Of a stretch of DNA of 64,000 nt, positions 25,321 through 35,065 are shown piece after piece (position 1 is the stretch's first letter; every line of letters starts with the position of its first letter). Position numbers and translations under genes: made by a program. The DNA is from an uncultured Pirellulaceae bacterium (GTDB taxonomy: Bacteria > Planctomycetota > Planctomycetia > Pirellulales > Pirellulaceae), in NCBI GenBank assembly GCA_937929805.1, contig CALFUT010000008.1:124001-188000 (forward strand). The letters run 5' to 3'. The notes under the pieces are model-generated. The model searched no databases. It was not told the origin of the DNA and saw only the letters and a list, made by a program, of their open reading frames with translations.

Positions 25321-28149
25321 GTGCCCATACGCATTTACGCGTTTGCAAAAGAACTTGGCTTTGATAACAAGCAATTGCTTGATGTTTGCGAAAAAGTGGA
25401 CATCAAAGGCAAGGGGTCTGCGCTAGCAAGTCTTGATGACGACGAAGTTGCCAAAATTAAATCTTTCCTTGACGGCGGTGGAGCGACTGCGGCGGAACCC
25501 GAGCCTGAAGTGCTCACTCCGATGCGGCCCGAGCCCTCGCGCCAGCGAAAGATCGTCGACTTGCCGGACAAGGTTTCATCGAAAGCAGATGAGGCGACTG
25601 AACCCGAGGCTGACGATGAAGTCGCCGAACCTGAGGTTGCTGAAGTTGTCGCCGAGGAAGTAACAGAGGCACCTGCTGAGCCAGTCGCCGAGGCGCCTGT
25701 TGAAGAGGCGCCTGCCGAAGAGGAACCATCCGCGCCCGAAGCTGCGGAAACGGACGAAACGCCGGAAGACGCGGCAGAGTCGAAGAAGAAATCTGCCAAG
25801 TCAATGGTTGGCAGTTTGCTTGACCGGATGCGCATGAACAAGCCAAACGCTTCGGTGCGGCCGGTGAACCCGATGGCGCCGATCCGTCCGGGCGGGGCTC
25901 GAAAGCCCGCCGCGGTTCGCAATCTTGATCAGCGTGAGTCGAAGCCTGCCGACGGTGAAGAGAAGAAAAAGGAAGTCCGCAAGAAGACGGGCTTGAACGT
26001 CAAGCTGGCGGCAATGCCGGAAGTCAAGCAGCCCAAGCCGGGTTCGACTTCGACAGGCGAAAAAGTTCAGAAACCCGATATTGCACTTCCTCAGGACGCT
26101 ATCGCCAAGGCGCGTTCAGGCGCGGCGCCGCTTGAGCAGTTTACGAAATCGAGCAAGGTCAAGAAAAAAGGCAAGGGAGCCAAGGCCGGCGAAGATGCGA
26201 GCGAAATGCCATCCGCTGTTCGTCGTGCGGGTCGCCGCCCGGAAATGATTGGCGGGTTTGGTGGTGGTCGCCGGAACATGCGTGATCGCAGACCGCGAAG
26301 CTACAACCGACATCGTCGCAAGTCGGGCGTTAATACAGCGGCACCGCGAAAAGACAGCGTGGTGTTGCAGTTGCCCTGCTCCGTTCGAGAATTCAGTGAA
26401 GCGGCCGGTGTGCCGGCGATTCAGGCCTTGCTGACCATCAAGCAGTTGGGCGATGAATCGAACAAAACGATCAACTCGCAGTTGGAAGACGAGATGGTCG
26501 AAGTCTTGCTGGACCATTTCAAAGCGGAGGTCGAGGTTCGCCAAGCGAAGTCGCTGGAAGAATCGTTGATGGATGAGATCAATCCTGAAAACGACGATCC
26601 GGATGCGTTGGAGCCTCGTGCTCCGATTGTCACCTTCCTTGGTCACGTCGATCACGGAAAGACATCATTGCTTGATGCGTTGATCGGGATCGACGTCGTT
26701 TCCGGAGAAGCGGGCGGAATTACTCAGTCGATTCGTGCCTACGAGATCATGAAGGGCGATCAAAAGATTGCCTTCGTTGATACTCCGGGTCACGAGGCGT
26801 TTACCGAGATGCGTGCTCGTGGAGCCAACGTCACGGACATCGCGGTCTTGGTTGTTGCGGCGGACGACGGCATCATGCCGCAAACCGAAGAAGCGATCAG
26901 TCATGCCAAAGCGGCCGGCGTTCCGATCATTGTTGCACTCAACAAGATTGATATTCCGGGCGTCACGGCTGACAAAGCGATGCAGGATTTGGCCACTCAT
27001 GATTTGCTGCCAAGTGAATGGGGTGGTGAAATCGAAGTGGTGAAGACCAGTGCCATCAACGGTACGGGCTTGGACGAATTACTCGAGACGATTCTTGTTA
27101 CTGCGGAACTGCACGAATACCAAGCGAACCCTGAGCGTCCCGCTTACGGAACTTGCTTGGAGTCGCATCAGGAATCCGACCGAGGTGTGGTTGCGAAAGT
27201 GATCGTGCAAGGCGGCACCTTGAAAGTCGGTGATGTGGTCGTTTGCGGCCAAGCGTTCGGTAAAGTCAAAGCGATGCACGATACGCTGAAACGAAACAAG
27301 AAACATAACGAAGCCGAACCATCGACGCCCATCAATTTGACGGGTTTGGATGTTGCTCCGGGCGCCGGCGAGAAATTTTACGTGGTTGACGACATCGCCA
27401 AAGCGCGTGAAGTGGCCGCCAGTCGCGAGTTCCAGTCTCGAACGGACCGCGTGGGTGGCTTTACGACCAAGATTTCCCTCGAAGAAATTCAGCGACGTCT
27501 TGAGGCGGGCAACCTTGCCGATGACACGGCGGAAATGATTACGCTAAATCTGATCTTGCGTGCCGACGCGAAGGGCTCACTCGAAGCGATTCAGAAAGAG
27601 CTTGGGAAGATCTCGCATCCAGAGATTCGAATCAAAGTCTTGCAGGCACTTGCCGGTGGTGTGACGGTGGCGGATGTCCGCCTAGCCGATGCTTCGGAAG
27701 CGATTATCGTTGGATTCAATGTTGTTCCTGACGAGGCAGCGCGTTCATTGGCGGATGAGCTTCAAGTTGAGGTTCGCCGTTACGACGTGATTTACAAGAT
27801 CGTCGACGACTTGAAAGCGGTATTGGAAGGCAAACTCAAGCCGGAAGAGCAAGTTGTTGAAACGGGCATGGCGATGATTCTGAAAACGTTCAGCGTCAGC
27901 CGGACTGGAACGATTGCCGGTTGTCGCGTGATGCGTGGCAGCATCGAACGCGACTGTCGCATGCGAGTGATTCGTGATAGCCGAATCATCGGCGATTACG
28001 CGATCGATTCTCTCAAGCGTGAAAAAGACGACGCCAAGGAAGTCCAGCGCGGAATGGAATGCGGTATCAAGCTGGATGGTTTCAATGATGTCAAGGAAGG
28101 CGATACACTCGAAGCTTACAAGATTGAGGAAATTGCCCGGACCTTGTAG
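25321..28149 (+). CDS. infB: Translation initiation factor IF-2
   Basis: GTPase that positions initiator tRNA on the ribosome. The N-terminal IF2_N element ([21 protein letters not shown]) is followed by a ~350-residue Glu/Ala/Pro-rich then Lys/Arg-rich variable region. The G domain starts near residue 440: G1 [15 protein letters not shown]3 DTPGHEAF, G4 NKID, G5 TSAINGTG. Domains II-IV follow with [18 protein letters not shown] near the end. The start is GTG, with GGAAGG upstream. At 942 residues it is full length. Confidence 0.97.
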   Translation: MPIRIYAFAKELGFDNKQLLDVCEKVDIKGKGSALASLDDDEVAKIKSFLDGGGATAAEPEPEVLTPMRPEPSRQRKIVDLPDKVSSKADEATEPEADDEVAEPEVAEVVAEEVTEAPAEPVAEAPVEEAPAEEEPSAPEAAETDETPEDAAESKKKSAKSMVGSLLDRMRMNKPNASVRPVNPMAPIRPGGARKPAAVRNLDQRESKPADGEEKKKEVRKKTGLNVKLAAMPEVKQPKPGSTSTGEKVQKPDIALPQDAIAKARSGAAPLEQFTKSSKVKKKGKGAKAGEDASEMPSAVRRAGRRPEMIGGFGGGRRNMRDRRPRSYNRHRRKSGVNTAAPRKDSVVLQLPCSVREFSEAAGVPAIQALLTIKQLGDESNKTINSQLEDEMVEVLLDHFKAEVEVRQAKSLEESLMDEINPENDDPDALEPRAPIVTFLGHVDHGKTSLLDALIGIDVVSGEAGGITQSIRAYEIMKGDQKIAFVDTPGHEAFTEMRARGANVTDIAVLVVAADDGIMPQTEEAISHAKAAGVPIIVALNKIDIPGVTADKAMQDLATHDLLPSEWGGEIEVVKTSAINGTGLDELLETILVTAELHEYQANPERPAYGTCLESHQESDRGVVAKVIVQGGTLKVGDVVVCGQAFGKVKAMHDTLKRNKKHNEAEPSTPINLTGLDVAPGAGEKFYVVDDIAKAREVAASREFQSRTDRVGGFTTKISLEEIQRRLEAGNLADDTAEMITLNLILRADAKGSLEAIQKELGKISHPEIRIKVLQALAGGVTVADVRLADASEAIIVGFNVVPDEAARSLADELQVEVRRYDVIYKIVDDLKAVLEGKLKPEEQVVETGMAMILKTFSVSRTGTIAGCRVMRGSIERDCRMRVIRDSRIIGDYAIDSLKREKDDAKEVQRGMECGIKLDGFNDVKEGDTLEAYKIEEIARTL

Positions 28150-28314
28150 GCAGCCATCGCTCAAGGAGCTCGGGAAGTGCGATGCGTTTTCCGGTGGTAG
28201 CTCAATTGGGCTGTCGGCACCAACTAAGTAGGCACTCGTCCTTAAGTTTCAAATCACCGTGTACTGAGTATTCAGTACTGAACCCTGAAATCTGAGCCCT
28301 GAAACCTTTTTCTT

Positions 28315-28722
28315 ATGAGTTCCCGTCGAGTATTGAAAGCCGCACAGGCGATTCGTGAAGTTGTCAGCATGGCAATTATCACGGATTTGAAGGACCCTCG
28401 CGTGAAGGACGTGACCGTCACGTTTGTTGAGGTTTCGGGGGACATGCGGCAGGCCAAAGTCCATGTGTCGGTGATGGGCGACGAAACCAAGCAGGAATTG
28501 GCGCTGCGAGGCTTGCAGAATTCTGCCGGGTATTTACAGTCGAAGGTCGGCAACCGGATCGACACCCGATACACGCCCCGGATTCAGTTCGAGCTGGATA
28601 AGGGGATGCAAAATGCCATGATGGTGACACGGATTCTGGAAGAGGTCCTGCCCAAGGACAAGCTTTCTAGTGATTCGGATGATGCCCCATCTGAAGCGGT
28701 TCCCGACACCCACGAAGGCTAA
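28315..28722 (+). CDS. rbfA: Ribosome-binding factor A
   Basis: KH-like factor for 30S maturation. It has the typical start SSRRVLKAAQAIREVVSM, the conserved DLKDPRV followed by VTVTFVEVSGDMRQAKVHVSV, and RYTPRIQFELDKG with an acidic C-terminal tail. The length of 135 is normal. It follows infB by 165 bases containing a 'ccctgaaatctgagccct' repeat. Confidence 0.95.
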   Translation: MSSRRVLKAAQAIREVVSMAIITDLKDPRVKDVTVTFVEVSGDMRQAKVHVSVMGDETKQELALRGLQNSAGYLQSKVGNRIDTRYTPRIQFELDKGMQNAMMVTRILEEVLPKDKLSSDSDDAPSEAVPDTHEG

Positions 28723-28859
28723 AAAACGTGGTGACGATACCGTCGTCGCCTCGATCAGCCGACAATTTGATGACCGATCATCGGCTCCATTTGAATGGAC
28801 AAACCGATGGACTGTTTAACCGACAATAAATATTCCAACACCGTCTGACAAATACACTC

Positions 28860-29909
28860 ATGGCCGCAAAAAACCGAGCTGATCAGCTGACTAAACTGCA
28901 CAAGTTTGTCAAAAAAGAGTACGAAGCTGTGTTGCCACCCTCTAACCGGTCGGTGCTGGATCACATGCTTTATGCGTGCTGCCTGGAGGATTCTACGTCC
29001 GAAGCCGCCGACGAAGCGTTTGCTCGGTTGCAGGAAAATTTCTTTGATTGGAATGAGGTTCGCGTTACCACCGTCGACGAACTTTCTGAGTCGATGAAAA
29101 GCGTGGCTCGTCCTATGGAAGCGGCTCAGCGTGTTCGAAAAACACTGCAAGGCGTGTTTGAAGCCTACTATCAGTTCGATCTGGATTTCTTGAAAAAGGA
29201 AAACCTTGGAAAATCGATTCAGCAGTTTGAAAAATTTCGTGGTGTGACCCCGTTCGTCATTTCGTACGTTGCTCAACATGGTTTGGGCGGTCACTCAATT
29301 CCTGTCGACAAGTCACTGCTGCTGCTTTGCTATGTGCTGGGAATCATCAGCGAAGATGAAGCGACCAAGGGTAAGATCCCGGGCCTAGAGAGAACGATTC
29401 CAAAATCGAAAGGGATTGATTTTGCTGCGTTGGTCCATCCGTTCGCGGTCGAGTTTTCTTCGGCTCCTTTCAGCAAAACCGTTCGCGACAAAATTCTGAA
29501 ATTGGCACCGGACGCTGCTGAGCGATTCCCGAAACGAGCCAGCAAGAAGAAAGCGGAAGAGAAAAAGAAGAAAGAAGCGGCTGAAAAAGCTGCGGCAGAA
29601 AAGGCGGAGGCCGAAAAGCAGGTCGCTGAAGCTGCTGAAAAAGCTGAGGCGAGAAAAGCTGCTGCGAAAGAAAAAGCGGCTGCGAAGTCCGCCGCGAAAC
29701 AGAAAACGGCTACGAAGAAAGTTGCCGCGAAAAAGGCTGCTCCAAAGAAAGCAGCTCCCAAAAAGGCTCCGGCGAAGAAGGTGTCTCCAAAGAAATCCAC
29801 GCCAAAGAAAGCGGCCCCTAAAAAGAAGCCCGTCAAGAAAAAGACACCGACCAAAAAGAAGGTTGCCAGCAAGTCGAGCGCAAAGAAGACGACGAAACGG
29901 AAAAAGTAA
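28860..29909 (+). CDS. HhH-GPD-like protein with a histone H1-like tail
   Basis: Residues 1-~215 look like the endonuclease III / HhH-GPD fold: an FEKFRGVTPFVISYVAQHGLG segment sits where the helix-hairpin-helix lies and IPVDKSLLLLC gives the Asp found in glycosylases (VDTHV in endonuclease III). The catalytic Lys of the GVGRKTA loop is not present (GVTPFVIS), nor are the four iron-sulfur Cys, so base-excision activity is doubtful or monofunctional. Residues ~216-349 are an almost pure Lys/Ala/Pro/Glu tail with repeated AAPKKA/KKxxPKK units, like histone H1 or bacterial Hc1-type proteins, expected to bind DNA. Confidence 0.75.
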   Translation: MAAKNRADQLTKLHKFVKKEYEAVLPPSNRSVLDHMLYACCLEDSTSEAADEAFARLQENFFDWNEVRVTTVDELSESMKSVARPMEAAQRVRKTLQGVFEAYYQFDLDFLKKENLGKSIQQFEKFRGVTPFVISYVAQHGLGGHSIPVDKSLLLLCYVLGIISEDEATKGKIPGLERTIPKSKGIDFAALVHPFAVEFSSAPFSKTVRDKILKLAPDAAERFPKRASKKKAEEKKKKEAAEKAAAEKAEAEKQVAEAAEKAEARKAAAKEKAAAKSAAKQKTATKKVAAKKAAPKKAAPKKAPAKKVSPKKSTPKKAAPKKKPVKKKTPTKKKVASKSSAKKTTKRKK

Positions 29910-29963
29910 ATCTGACAGCCGATATTTCTCTACGAGAACCTTGTATCACCGGAGACCCTTGCC

Positions 29964-30716
29964 ATGGCTGGCCACAGTAAATGGGCAAACATCAAGCACA
30001 AAAAAGCCGCCACCGATGCCAAGCGGGGCAAGATGTGGTCCAAGCTTAGTAAAGCAATTATTGTCGCGGCCAAGGGTGGCGCTGATCCGGATGGAAATGC
30101 CAAGCTGCGAACGGCCATCGCCGATGCCAAAGCCGTTTCGATGCCCAAGGACAATATCGAACGAGCGATTAAAAAAGGGTCCGGCGAAGGTGCTGATGCG
30201 ACTACCTTTGAGGAGATTCTGTACGAAGGATACGGCCCCGAGGGTGTTGCGGTCATGTGCGATATCTTGACCGACAATCGCAATCGCACTGCCCCTGAAG
30301 TGAAGAAGATTTTCGAAAAGCTGGGTGGCAAGATGGGTGCGACCGGCTGCGTTGGCTACTTGTTCGACCGCAAAGGCATGTTTGTCATCGACGCGAGCTT
30401 GGTCGATGAGGAAAAGCTGATGGAGGTCACCATGGAAGCGGGAGCTGAAGACATGTCGCAACAGGAAGACATGTTCGAGGTCGTCTGTGATCCTAATCAG
30501 TTTTCGGCCGTCAGTGACGCGTTGGATGCAGCGAACATCGAGTGCCAGTCTCGCCAAGTGACGCGGATTCCTCAGACGACCGTTGACTTGGATGTCGAAT
30601 CGGCAAAAAAAGTGATGACCTTGATCGACGCGCTGGATGATCACGACGACGTGCAAAACGTATCAGCCAATTTCAACCTCTCCGAAGAAGTCATGGCGGC
30701 TCTCGCGGACGAGTAA
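29964..30716 (+). CDS. yebC: YebC/PmpR family protein
   Basis: Conserved cytoplasmic protein; family members are described as transcriptional regulators and, for some, as factors that help ribosomes through proline-rich stretches. The signature start MAGHSKWANIKHKKAATDAKRGK, SMPKDNIERAIKKG and YEGYGPEGVAVM are all present. The length of 250 is normal. It follows the HhH-GPD-like gene by 54 bases. No ruvABC genes, the common neighbours, are present. Confidence 0.94.
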   Translation: MAGHSKWANIKHKKAATDAKRGKMWSKLSKAIIVAAKGGADPDGNAKLRTAIADAKAVSMPKDNIERAIKKGSGEGADATTFEEILYEGYGPEGVAVMCDILTDNRNRTAPEVKKIFEKLGGKMGATGCVGYLFDRKGMFVIDASLVDEEKLMEVTMEAGAEDMSQQEDMFEVVCDPNQFSAVSDALDAANIECQSRQVTRIPQTTVDLDVESAKKVMTLIDALDDHDDVQNVSANFNLSEEVMAALADE

Positions 30717-30735
30717 GCCTCCCCTCGAAGAAGAT

Positions 30736-30862
30736 CAGGTAGGGTAAGGCTCCGCCGGCACCCCGATTCTGTGCGTGCTGGGACTTGTTTGGGTGCGCAG
30801 GCTCGGCAGACTGGGAACCGATCGCCTCCGCTAGGCTTGGACGGAGCCAGCGCCCTCCCGAG
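30736..30862. repeat. Degenerate copies of the 'aggctccgtcc' repeat before putA
   Basis: 'ggtagggtaaggctccgcc' (about 30739-30757) and the opposite-strand copy 'cttggacggagccagcgccc' (about 30836) flank a short spacer and could pair. They belong to the family at 1891 and 14726-14885. Confidence 0.5.
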
Positions 30863-30954
30863 CTAGGCTTGGACGAAGTCGGTGTCACCGCGTAATATGA
30901 TTGGACCGAGCTAGCGCGTTGCCGTAACTTGAACGACCTTTCGGCGAATTACCA

Positions 30955-33900
30955 ATGCCATCTGAGCCCTTCGATCTGACTGACCGGCAAATCACCGATG
31001 ACGCGATTCGGCTGGCCGGTCAACTGCTCGAGTCGTCTCGGTCATTTGAAACGTCCGATGAACGTTCTCGTACAGCCATGATGGCTCGGATGATGCGGGA
31101 CGCTAACGGGAAGCAGTTCACGATGGCGTTGGCGGATCAGGTTTTGCGTATTCCGGATCCGAAACGAGCGGCCGCTCGATTGAGAAGTCTCGTTGGTCAA
31201 TTTGGGTTGCCAAAATATCTGCCTTGGCTGGACCGTCTAGCGATTCGCGCCGGTAACGCGGCGGCGTCGCTTTTTCCGAAGTGGGTGATGCCAATGGTCA
31301 CCGATCGAATTCGAACGAACTCGCAGCACGTAATCGTTTCGGCAAAGCCAGCGGTCGTCGACGCGTATCTTCAGTCTAGGAAAGCCTCTGGTATCCGCGT
31401 CAACTATCACCCGTTGGGAGAGGCGGTGCTGGGAGAAGCAGAGGCAGCGCGGCGGCTTCAGCAAACTCTAGACCGACTGCAGCAACCGGGAATCGACTAC
31501 GTTTCGGTCAAGTTATCTGCGATCGCGAGTCAAATTTCGCTGACGGGTTACCAGCAAACGCTTGAGATACTTTGCGACCGACTGCGCAAGATTTATCGAA
31601 CGGCCATCAAGTTCCCTACCGCTAACGGTTCGCCGAAGTTCGTGAACTTGGACATGGAGGAATACAAAGATCTTGCGTTGACGGTCGACGCATTTCGTCT
31701 GGTGCTCGATCAGCCCGAATTCGAAACGCTGGAAGCCGGCATGGTTTTGCAGGCGTACTTGCCGGATTCATTTGAGGTTCAACAATCGTTGACGCAGTGG
31801 GCCATTGAACGTCATGCTCGAAGTGGTGGCCGGATCAAGGTGCGTCTGGTAAAGGGAGCCAATCTGGCGATGGAGAAGGTTGATGCCTCATTGCATGGCT
31901 GGCCGCAAACTCCGTATGACATCAAAGTTCAATCCGATGCGAACTTCAAACGCATGCTCGTGTACGCAACTCGCCCCGAGCATGCGTCGGTCGTTCGTGT
32001 TGGCGTGGCGAGTCACAACCTGTTCGATATCGCACTTGCTTTGCTGTTGCGACAGCGGCGTGGCGTTGAGGAGCACGTCGAGTTTGAAATGCTGGAGGGA
32101 ATGGCTAATGCTCAGGCTTTGGAAGTCCGCAAACGTTCGGGCGGGATGGTGATGTACTCCCCCATCGTGGCGGACGACGAGTTCGAAGCGGCGGTCGCGT
32201 ATCTGGTTCGGCGACTGGACGAAAACACCGACGAAGGCAGTTTTCTGGGAGCCATGTTCTCATTGCAAGAAGGTTCCGAAGAATGGAACCGCCAAGCGGC
32301 TGCGTTTTCTGCCGCGATGGAGTTGGCGCAAAGTGATCAGCTTTCCAATCGACCTCGTCGGATTCAAAATCGGTTGACCGAAACTCCGGTTCGGCGCAAC
32401 GCGGATGATCGATTCGAAAATGAATCGGACACCGATTTTTCTCTGGCAGCTAATCGACAATGGGCGAGTGAAATTCTCGATCATTGGCGTGAAAAAACGA
32501 TCGAAGATGTTCCACTGTGCCTTGCCGGCAACATTGAATCACGCGACCAAACCGCGGCTGCGTGCGATCCTTCTCGCCCGGGCGTCGTGGCATACCGATT
32601 TGCTCAAGCGACCGGCGACGATGTGGAGAACGCTTTGGCGACGGCGGTTCAGGCTCAAGCCGCTTGGGAAAGTCGTGGCTTTGACGAACGAGGGAAAATC
32701 CTGCGGCAGGTTGCGGCGACCATCGCTCAGCGCCGAGGCGATCTGATTGGCGCGATGGTGCTGGATGCCGGCAAAGCGATTGCCGAGGCCGATGTGGAGA
32801 TCAGCGAGGCGATCGATTTTGCCAACTACTACGCTCGGGGTTGCCCAAACGGATCGCAAGATGGTCTCACTAGCGATCCGATGGGAGTCGTCGTTGTCAC
32901 GCCGCCATGGAATTTTCCGTTTGCGATTCCAGTTGGCGGAGTCCTCGCGGCACTCGCGGCGGGTAACGCGGTGATTTTGAAACCGGCATCTGAAACGGTC
33001 CTGACGGCGTGGATGGCGGCGAACTGCCTTTGGGACGCTGGTATTCCAAAAGAGGCTTTGCAGTTTTTGCCAATGGAGGACGGCCCCGTCGGGCAACAAT
33101 TGATTTCTGACGCTCGAACCGCAGCGGTGATCCTGACCGGCAGTACTCAGACGGCTCAACTTTTCCAATCTTGGCGGCCGGACTTAAAGCTGTACGCCGA
33201 GACCTCGGGCAAGAACGCGATGATCATCACGGCAACGGCCGACGTGGATCTGGCGATCAAGGATCTGGTCGCCGGAGCCTTTGGGCACGCGGGTCAGAAG
33301 TGTTCGGCAACCAGCTTGGCGTTGGTCGAGGCGTCGGTTTACGACAGCTCCAAGTTTCGGCAGCAGCTACTGGATGCCGCCGGCAGTTTGAAGGTCGGCT
33401 CTGCTTGGGATCCATCGGCCAAAGTGACTCCTGTGATTCGTGAACCTGATCCGAACTTGCGCCGCGGGCTGACTCAATTGGACAAGGGGGAATCGTGGCT
33501 GCTCGAACCGAAAATGGTCGATGACAATCGTTGCCTGTGGTCACCCGGGATTCGGTTGGGCGTTCAGCCGGGTTCGTGGTACCACACCAATGAGTGCTTT
33601 GGTCCCGTGCTGGGTTTGATCCGGGTTTCGAATCTCGACGAGGCGATCGAAATTCAGAACAGCAGCCGGTTCGGTTTGACCGGCGGCATCCATTCGCTCG
33701 ATCCTGACGAGATTGAACGTTGGCGTGAAGAAGTGGAAGTCGGCAACGCCTACATCAATCGCGGCACCACCGGAGCGATCGTGCAACGCCAGCCATTTGG
33801 CGGTTGGAAGGACTCCAGCGTCGGCCCGGGAGTAAAAGCGGGCGGTCCGAACTACGTGGCCGCGTTTCGCGAATGGACCGACGACGAATCGGCCGCGTTG

Positions 33901-34506
33901 GATTCAACAGACCCGGCCAACCAAACCGCCGAGGCGTTGATCGACTCGTTAAATAGGCATCTGCCTTCCGACTTGCATGAGCCCTTAGCGAAGTCGGTCA
34001 CCAGCTATGCACATTGGTGGCAAAGCGAATTCTCGGTTGCTCATGATCCGTCCCAGTTGCATGGTCAGACCAACCATTTTCAGTATCGACCTCAGCCGCA
34101 GCACGTGCTGCGGTTTGGGCAGGCCGATCAATTGAAGCCCGAAGATCTGTTGCCGGTTGCCCGAGTGATCGCCGCCTGTCAGCTGACGAACTGTCCGTTG
34201 TTTATCAGCGTTGACGTTCCGCACAAGAAAATCGAAACCATGCTGACCGAAGTCAGTTGGGCGATCTCGGCGGAGGTTCGGGTCGAGTCCACCGAGGCGT
34301 TCGTCGAGTGGCTAAAGACTCTGGATCATGGCACGCTTCGGATCGTGGGCGAGTACCAAACAGACCAATTCTCCCCGTCGGCGATCGGAAACATCTTCAT
34401 CGTGTCGCCGCGAGTGTTATCCAACGGCCGCATCGAACTGATGAACTACCTGCGCGAACAATCCATCAGCGAAACGGTGCATCGATATGGAAATATCACG
34501 AAGTAG
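30955..34506 (+). CDS. putA: Bifunctional proline dehydrogenase / P5C dehydrogenase
   Basis: Oxidises proline to glutamate in two channelled steps. The N-terminal PRODH barrel has YVSVKLSAIASQ, RIKVRLVKGANLAMEK and VGVASHN; the ALDH domain begins near 530 with WNFPFAIPVGGVLAALAAGN, ETSGKNAMII and the nucleophile Cys in GHAGQKCSATSLALVE, then QPFGGWKDSSVGPG. About 200 further residues at the C-terminus lack clear motifs but probably correspond to the extra domain of long PutA proteins. There is no N-terminal ribbon-helix-helix, so it should not act as its own repressor. It appears monocistronic. Confidence 0.95.
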   Translation: MPSEPFDLTDRQITDDAIRLAGQLLESSRSFETSDERSRTAMMARMMRDANGKQFTMALADQVLRIPDPKRAAARLRSLVGQFGLPKYLPWLDRLAIRAGNAAASLFPKWVMPMVTDRIRTNSQHVIVSAKPAVVDAYLQSRKASGIRVNYHPLGEAVLGEAEAARRLQQTLDRLQQPGIDYVSVKLSAIASQISLTGYQQTLEILCDRLRKIYRTAIKFPTANGSPKFVNLDMEEYKDLALTVDAFRLVLDQPEFETLEAGMVLQAYLPDSFEVQQSLTQWAIERHARSGGRIKVRLVKGANLAMEKVDASLHGWPQTPYDIKVQSDANFKRMLVYATRPEHASVVRVGVASHNLFDIALALLLRQRRGVEEHVEFEMLEGMANAQALEVRKRSGGMVMYSPIVADDEFEAAVAYLVRRLDENTDEGSFLGAMFSLQEGSEEWNRQAAAFSAAMELAQSDQLSNRPRRIQNRLTETPVRRNADDRFENESDTDFSLAANRQWASEILDHWREKTIEDVPLCLAGNIESRDQTAAACDPSRPGVVAYRFAQATGDDVENALATAVQAQAAWESRGFDERGKILRQVAATIAQRRGDLIGAMVLDAGKAIAEADVEISEAIDFANYYARGCPNGSQDGLTSDPMGVVVVTPPWNFPFAIPVGGVLAALAAGNAVILKPASETVLTAWMAANCLWDAGIPKEALQFLPMEDGPVGQQLISDARTAAVILTGSTQTAQLFQSWRPDLKLYAETSGKNAMIITATADVDLAIKDLVAGAFGHAGQKCSATSLALVEASVYDSSKFRQQLLDAAGSLKVGSAWDPSAKVTPVIREPDPNLRRGLTQLDKGESWLLEPKMVDDNRCLWSPGIRLGVQPGSWYHTNECFGPVLGLIRVSNLDEAIEIQNSSRFGLTGGIHSLDPDEIERWREEVEVGNAYINRGTTGAIVQRQPFGGWKDSSVGPGVKAGGPNYVAAFREWTDDESAALDSTDPANQTAEALIDSLNRHLPSDLHEPLAKSVTSYAHWWQSEFSVAHDPSQLHGQTNHFQYRPQPQHVLRFGQADQLKPEDLLPVARVIAACQLTNCPLFISVDVPHKKIETMLTEVSWAISAEVRVESTEAFVEWLKTLDHGTLRIVGEYQTDQFSPSAIGNIFIVSPRVLSNGRIELMNYLREQSISETVHRYGNITK

Positions 34507-34693
34507 CGAGGCAGCAGGCAACATCAGAAAGTAGATGCACGGACTCAACCGATCCGTAGCTGCGTCGTCTCGCCGCAGTAGTCGAGGAATTCGAAATCCA
34601 GTCGACAGGCGCTCGTCGGGGTATGCTCTCTTCAATAGCAACTTTTTGGGCTCCATTTGTTAGGGCGGGACGACCCAACCACGACGTGATACC

Positions 34694-35065
34694 CTACTTC
34701 AGGTACGAGTTCAACAACTCAATCGTTTTGGGCGTGTTCAATGCCGACTTGCCGAAGCCTTGAACGGCGCCTGCGGCGACGGCAGCGTCTTGAGCGTCCG
34801 CGTAATTCGAAACGATCATCACCGGAATATCCGCGGTGGTTTCATTGGCTTTGAGTGCCTTGAGCGTTTCCATGCCTTCGCTGCCGTTGGCATCGTACAG
34901 TCGGTTGATCAAGATCAATGCGGGTTGCGAATCCTTTGCCATCGTCAGGGCTTGGTCATGTGAATGAGCCTTCTGGACTTCCACATCAAAGTGTTGCTTC
35001 AGCATGCTGGTGATGTTCGAGTTGTCCAAGGCACACTGCCCCACATCAAGTACTGTTTTGCTCAT
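34694..35065 (-). CDS. Degenerate response-regulator receiver protein
   Basis: Single receiver-like domain, 123 residues. The fold pattern is clear ([41 protein letters not shown]), but the phosphoacceptor Asp is Asn54 and the paired acidic residues after strand 1 are Gly9-Gln10. Ser86 and Lys106 are kept. It therefore cannot be phosphorylated in the normal way and is probably a pseudo-receiver that works by protein contacts. Its ATG overlaps the stop of the upstream DNA methyltransferase by four bases, so the two are translated together. Confidence 0.85.
   Translation of the reverse strand: MSKTVLDVGQCALDNSNITSMLKQHFDVEVQKAHSHDQALTMAKDSQPALILINRLYDANGSEGMETLKALKANETTADIPVMIVSNYADAQDAAVAAGAVQGFGKSALNTPKTIELLNSYLK

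Noticed and set aside
29330-29872. 180-codon Phe/Ala-rich frame resembling a membrane protein
   Set aside because: It is the antisense of the Lys/Ala-rich histone-like tail; AAG/AAA runs read as Phe/Leu on the other strand.
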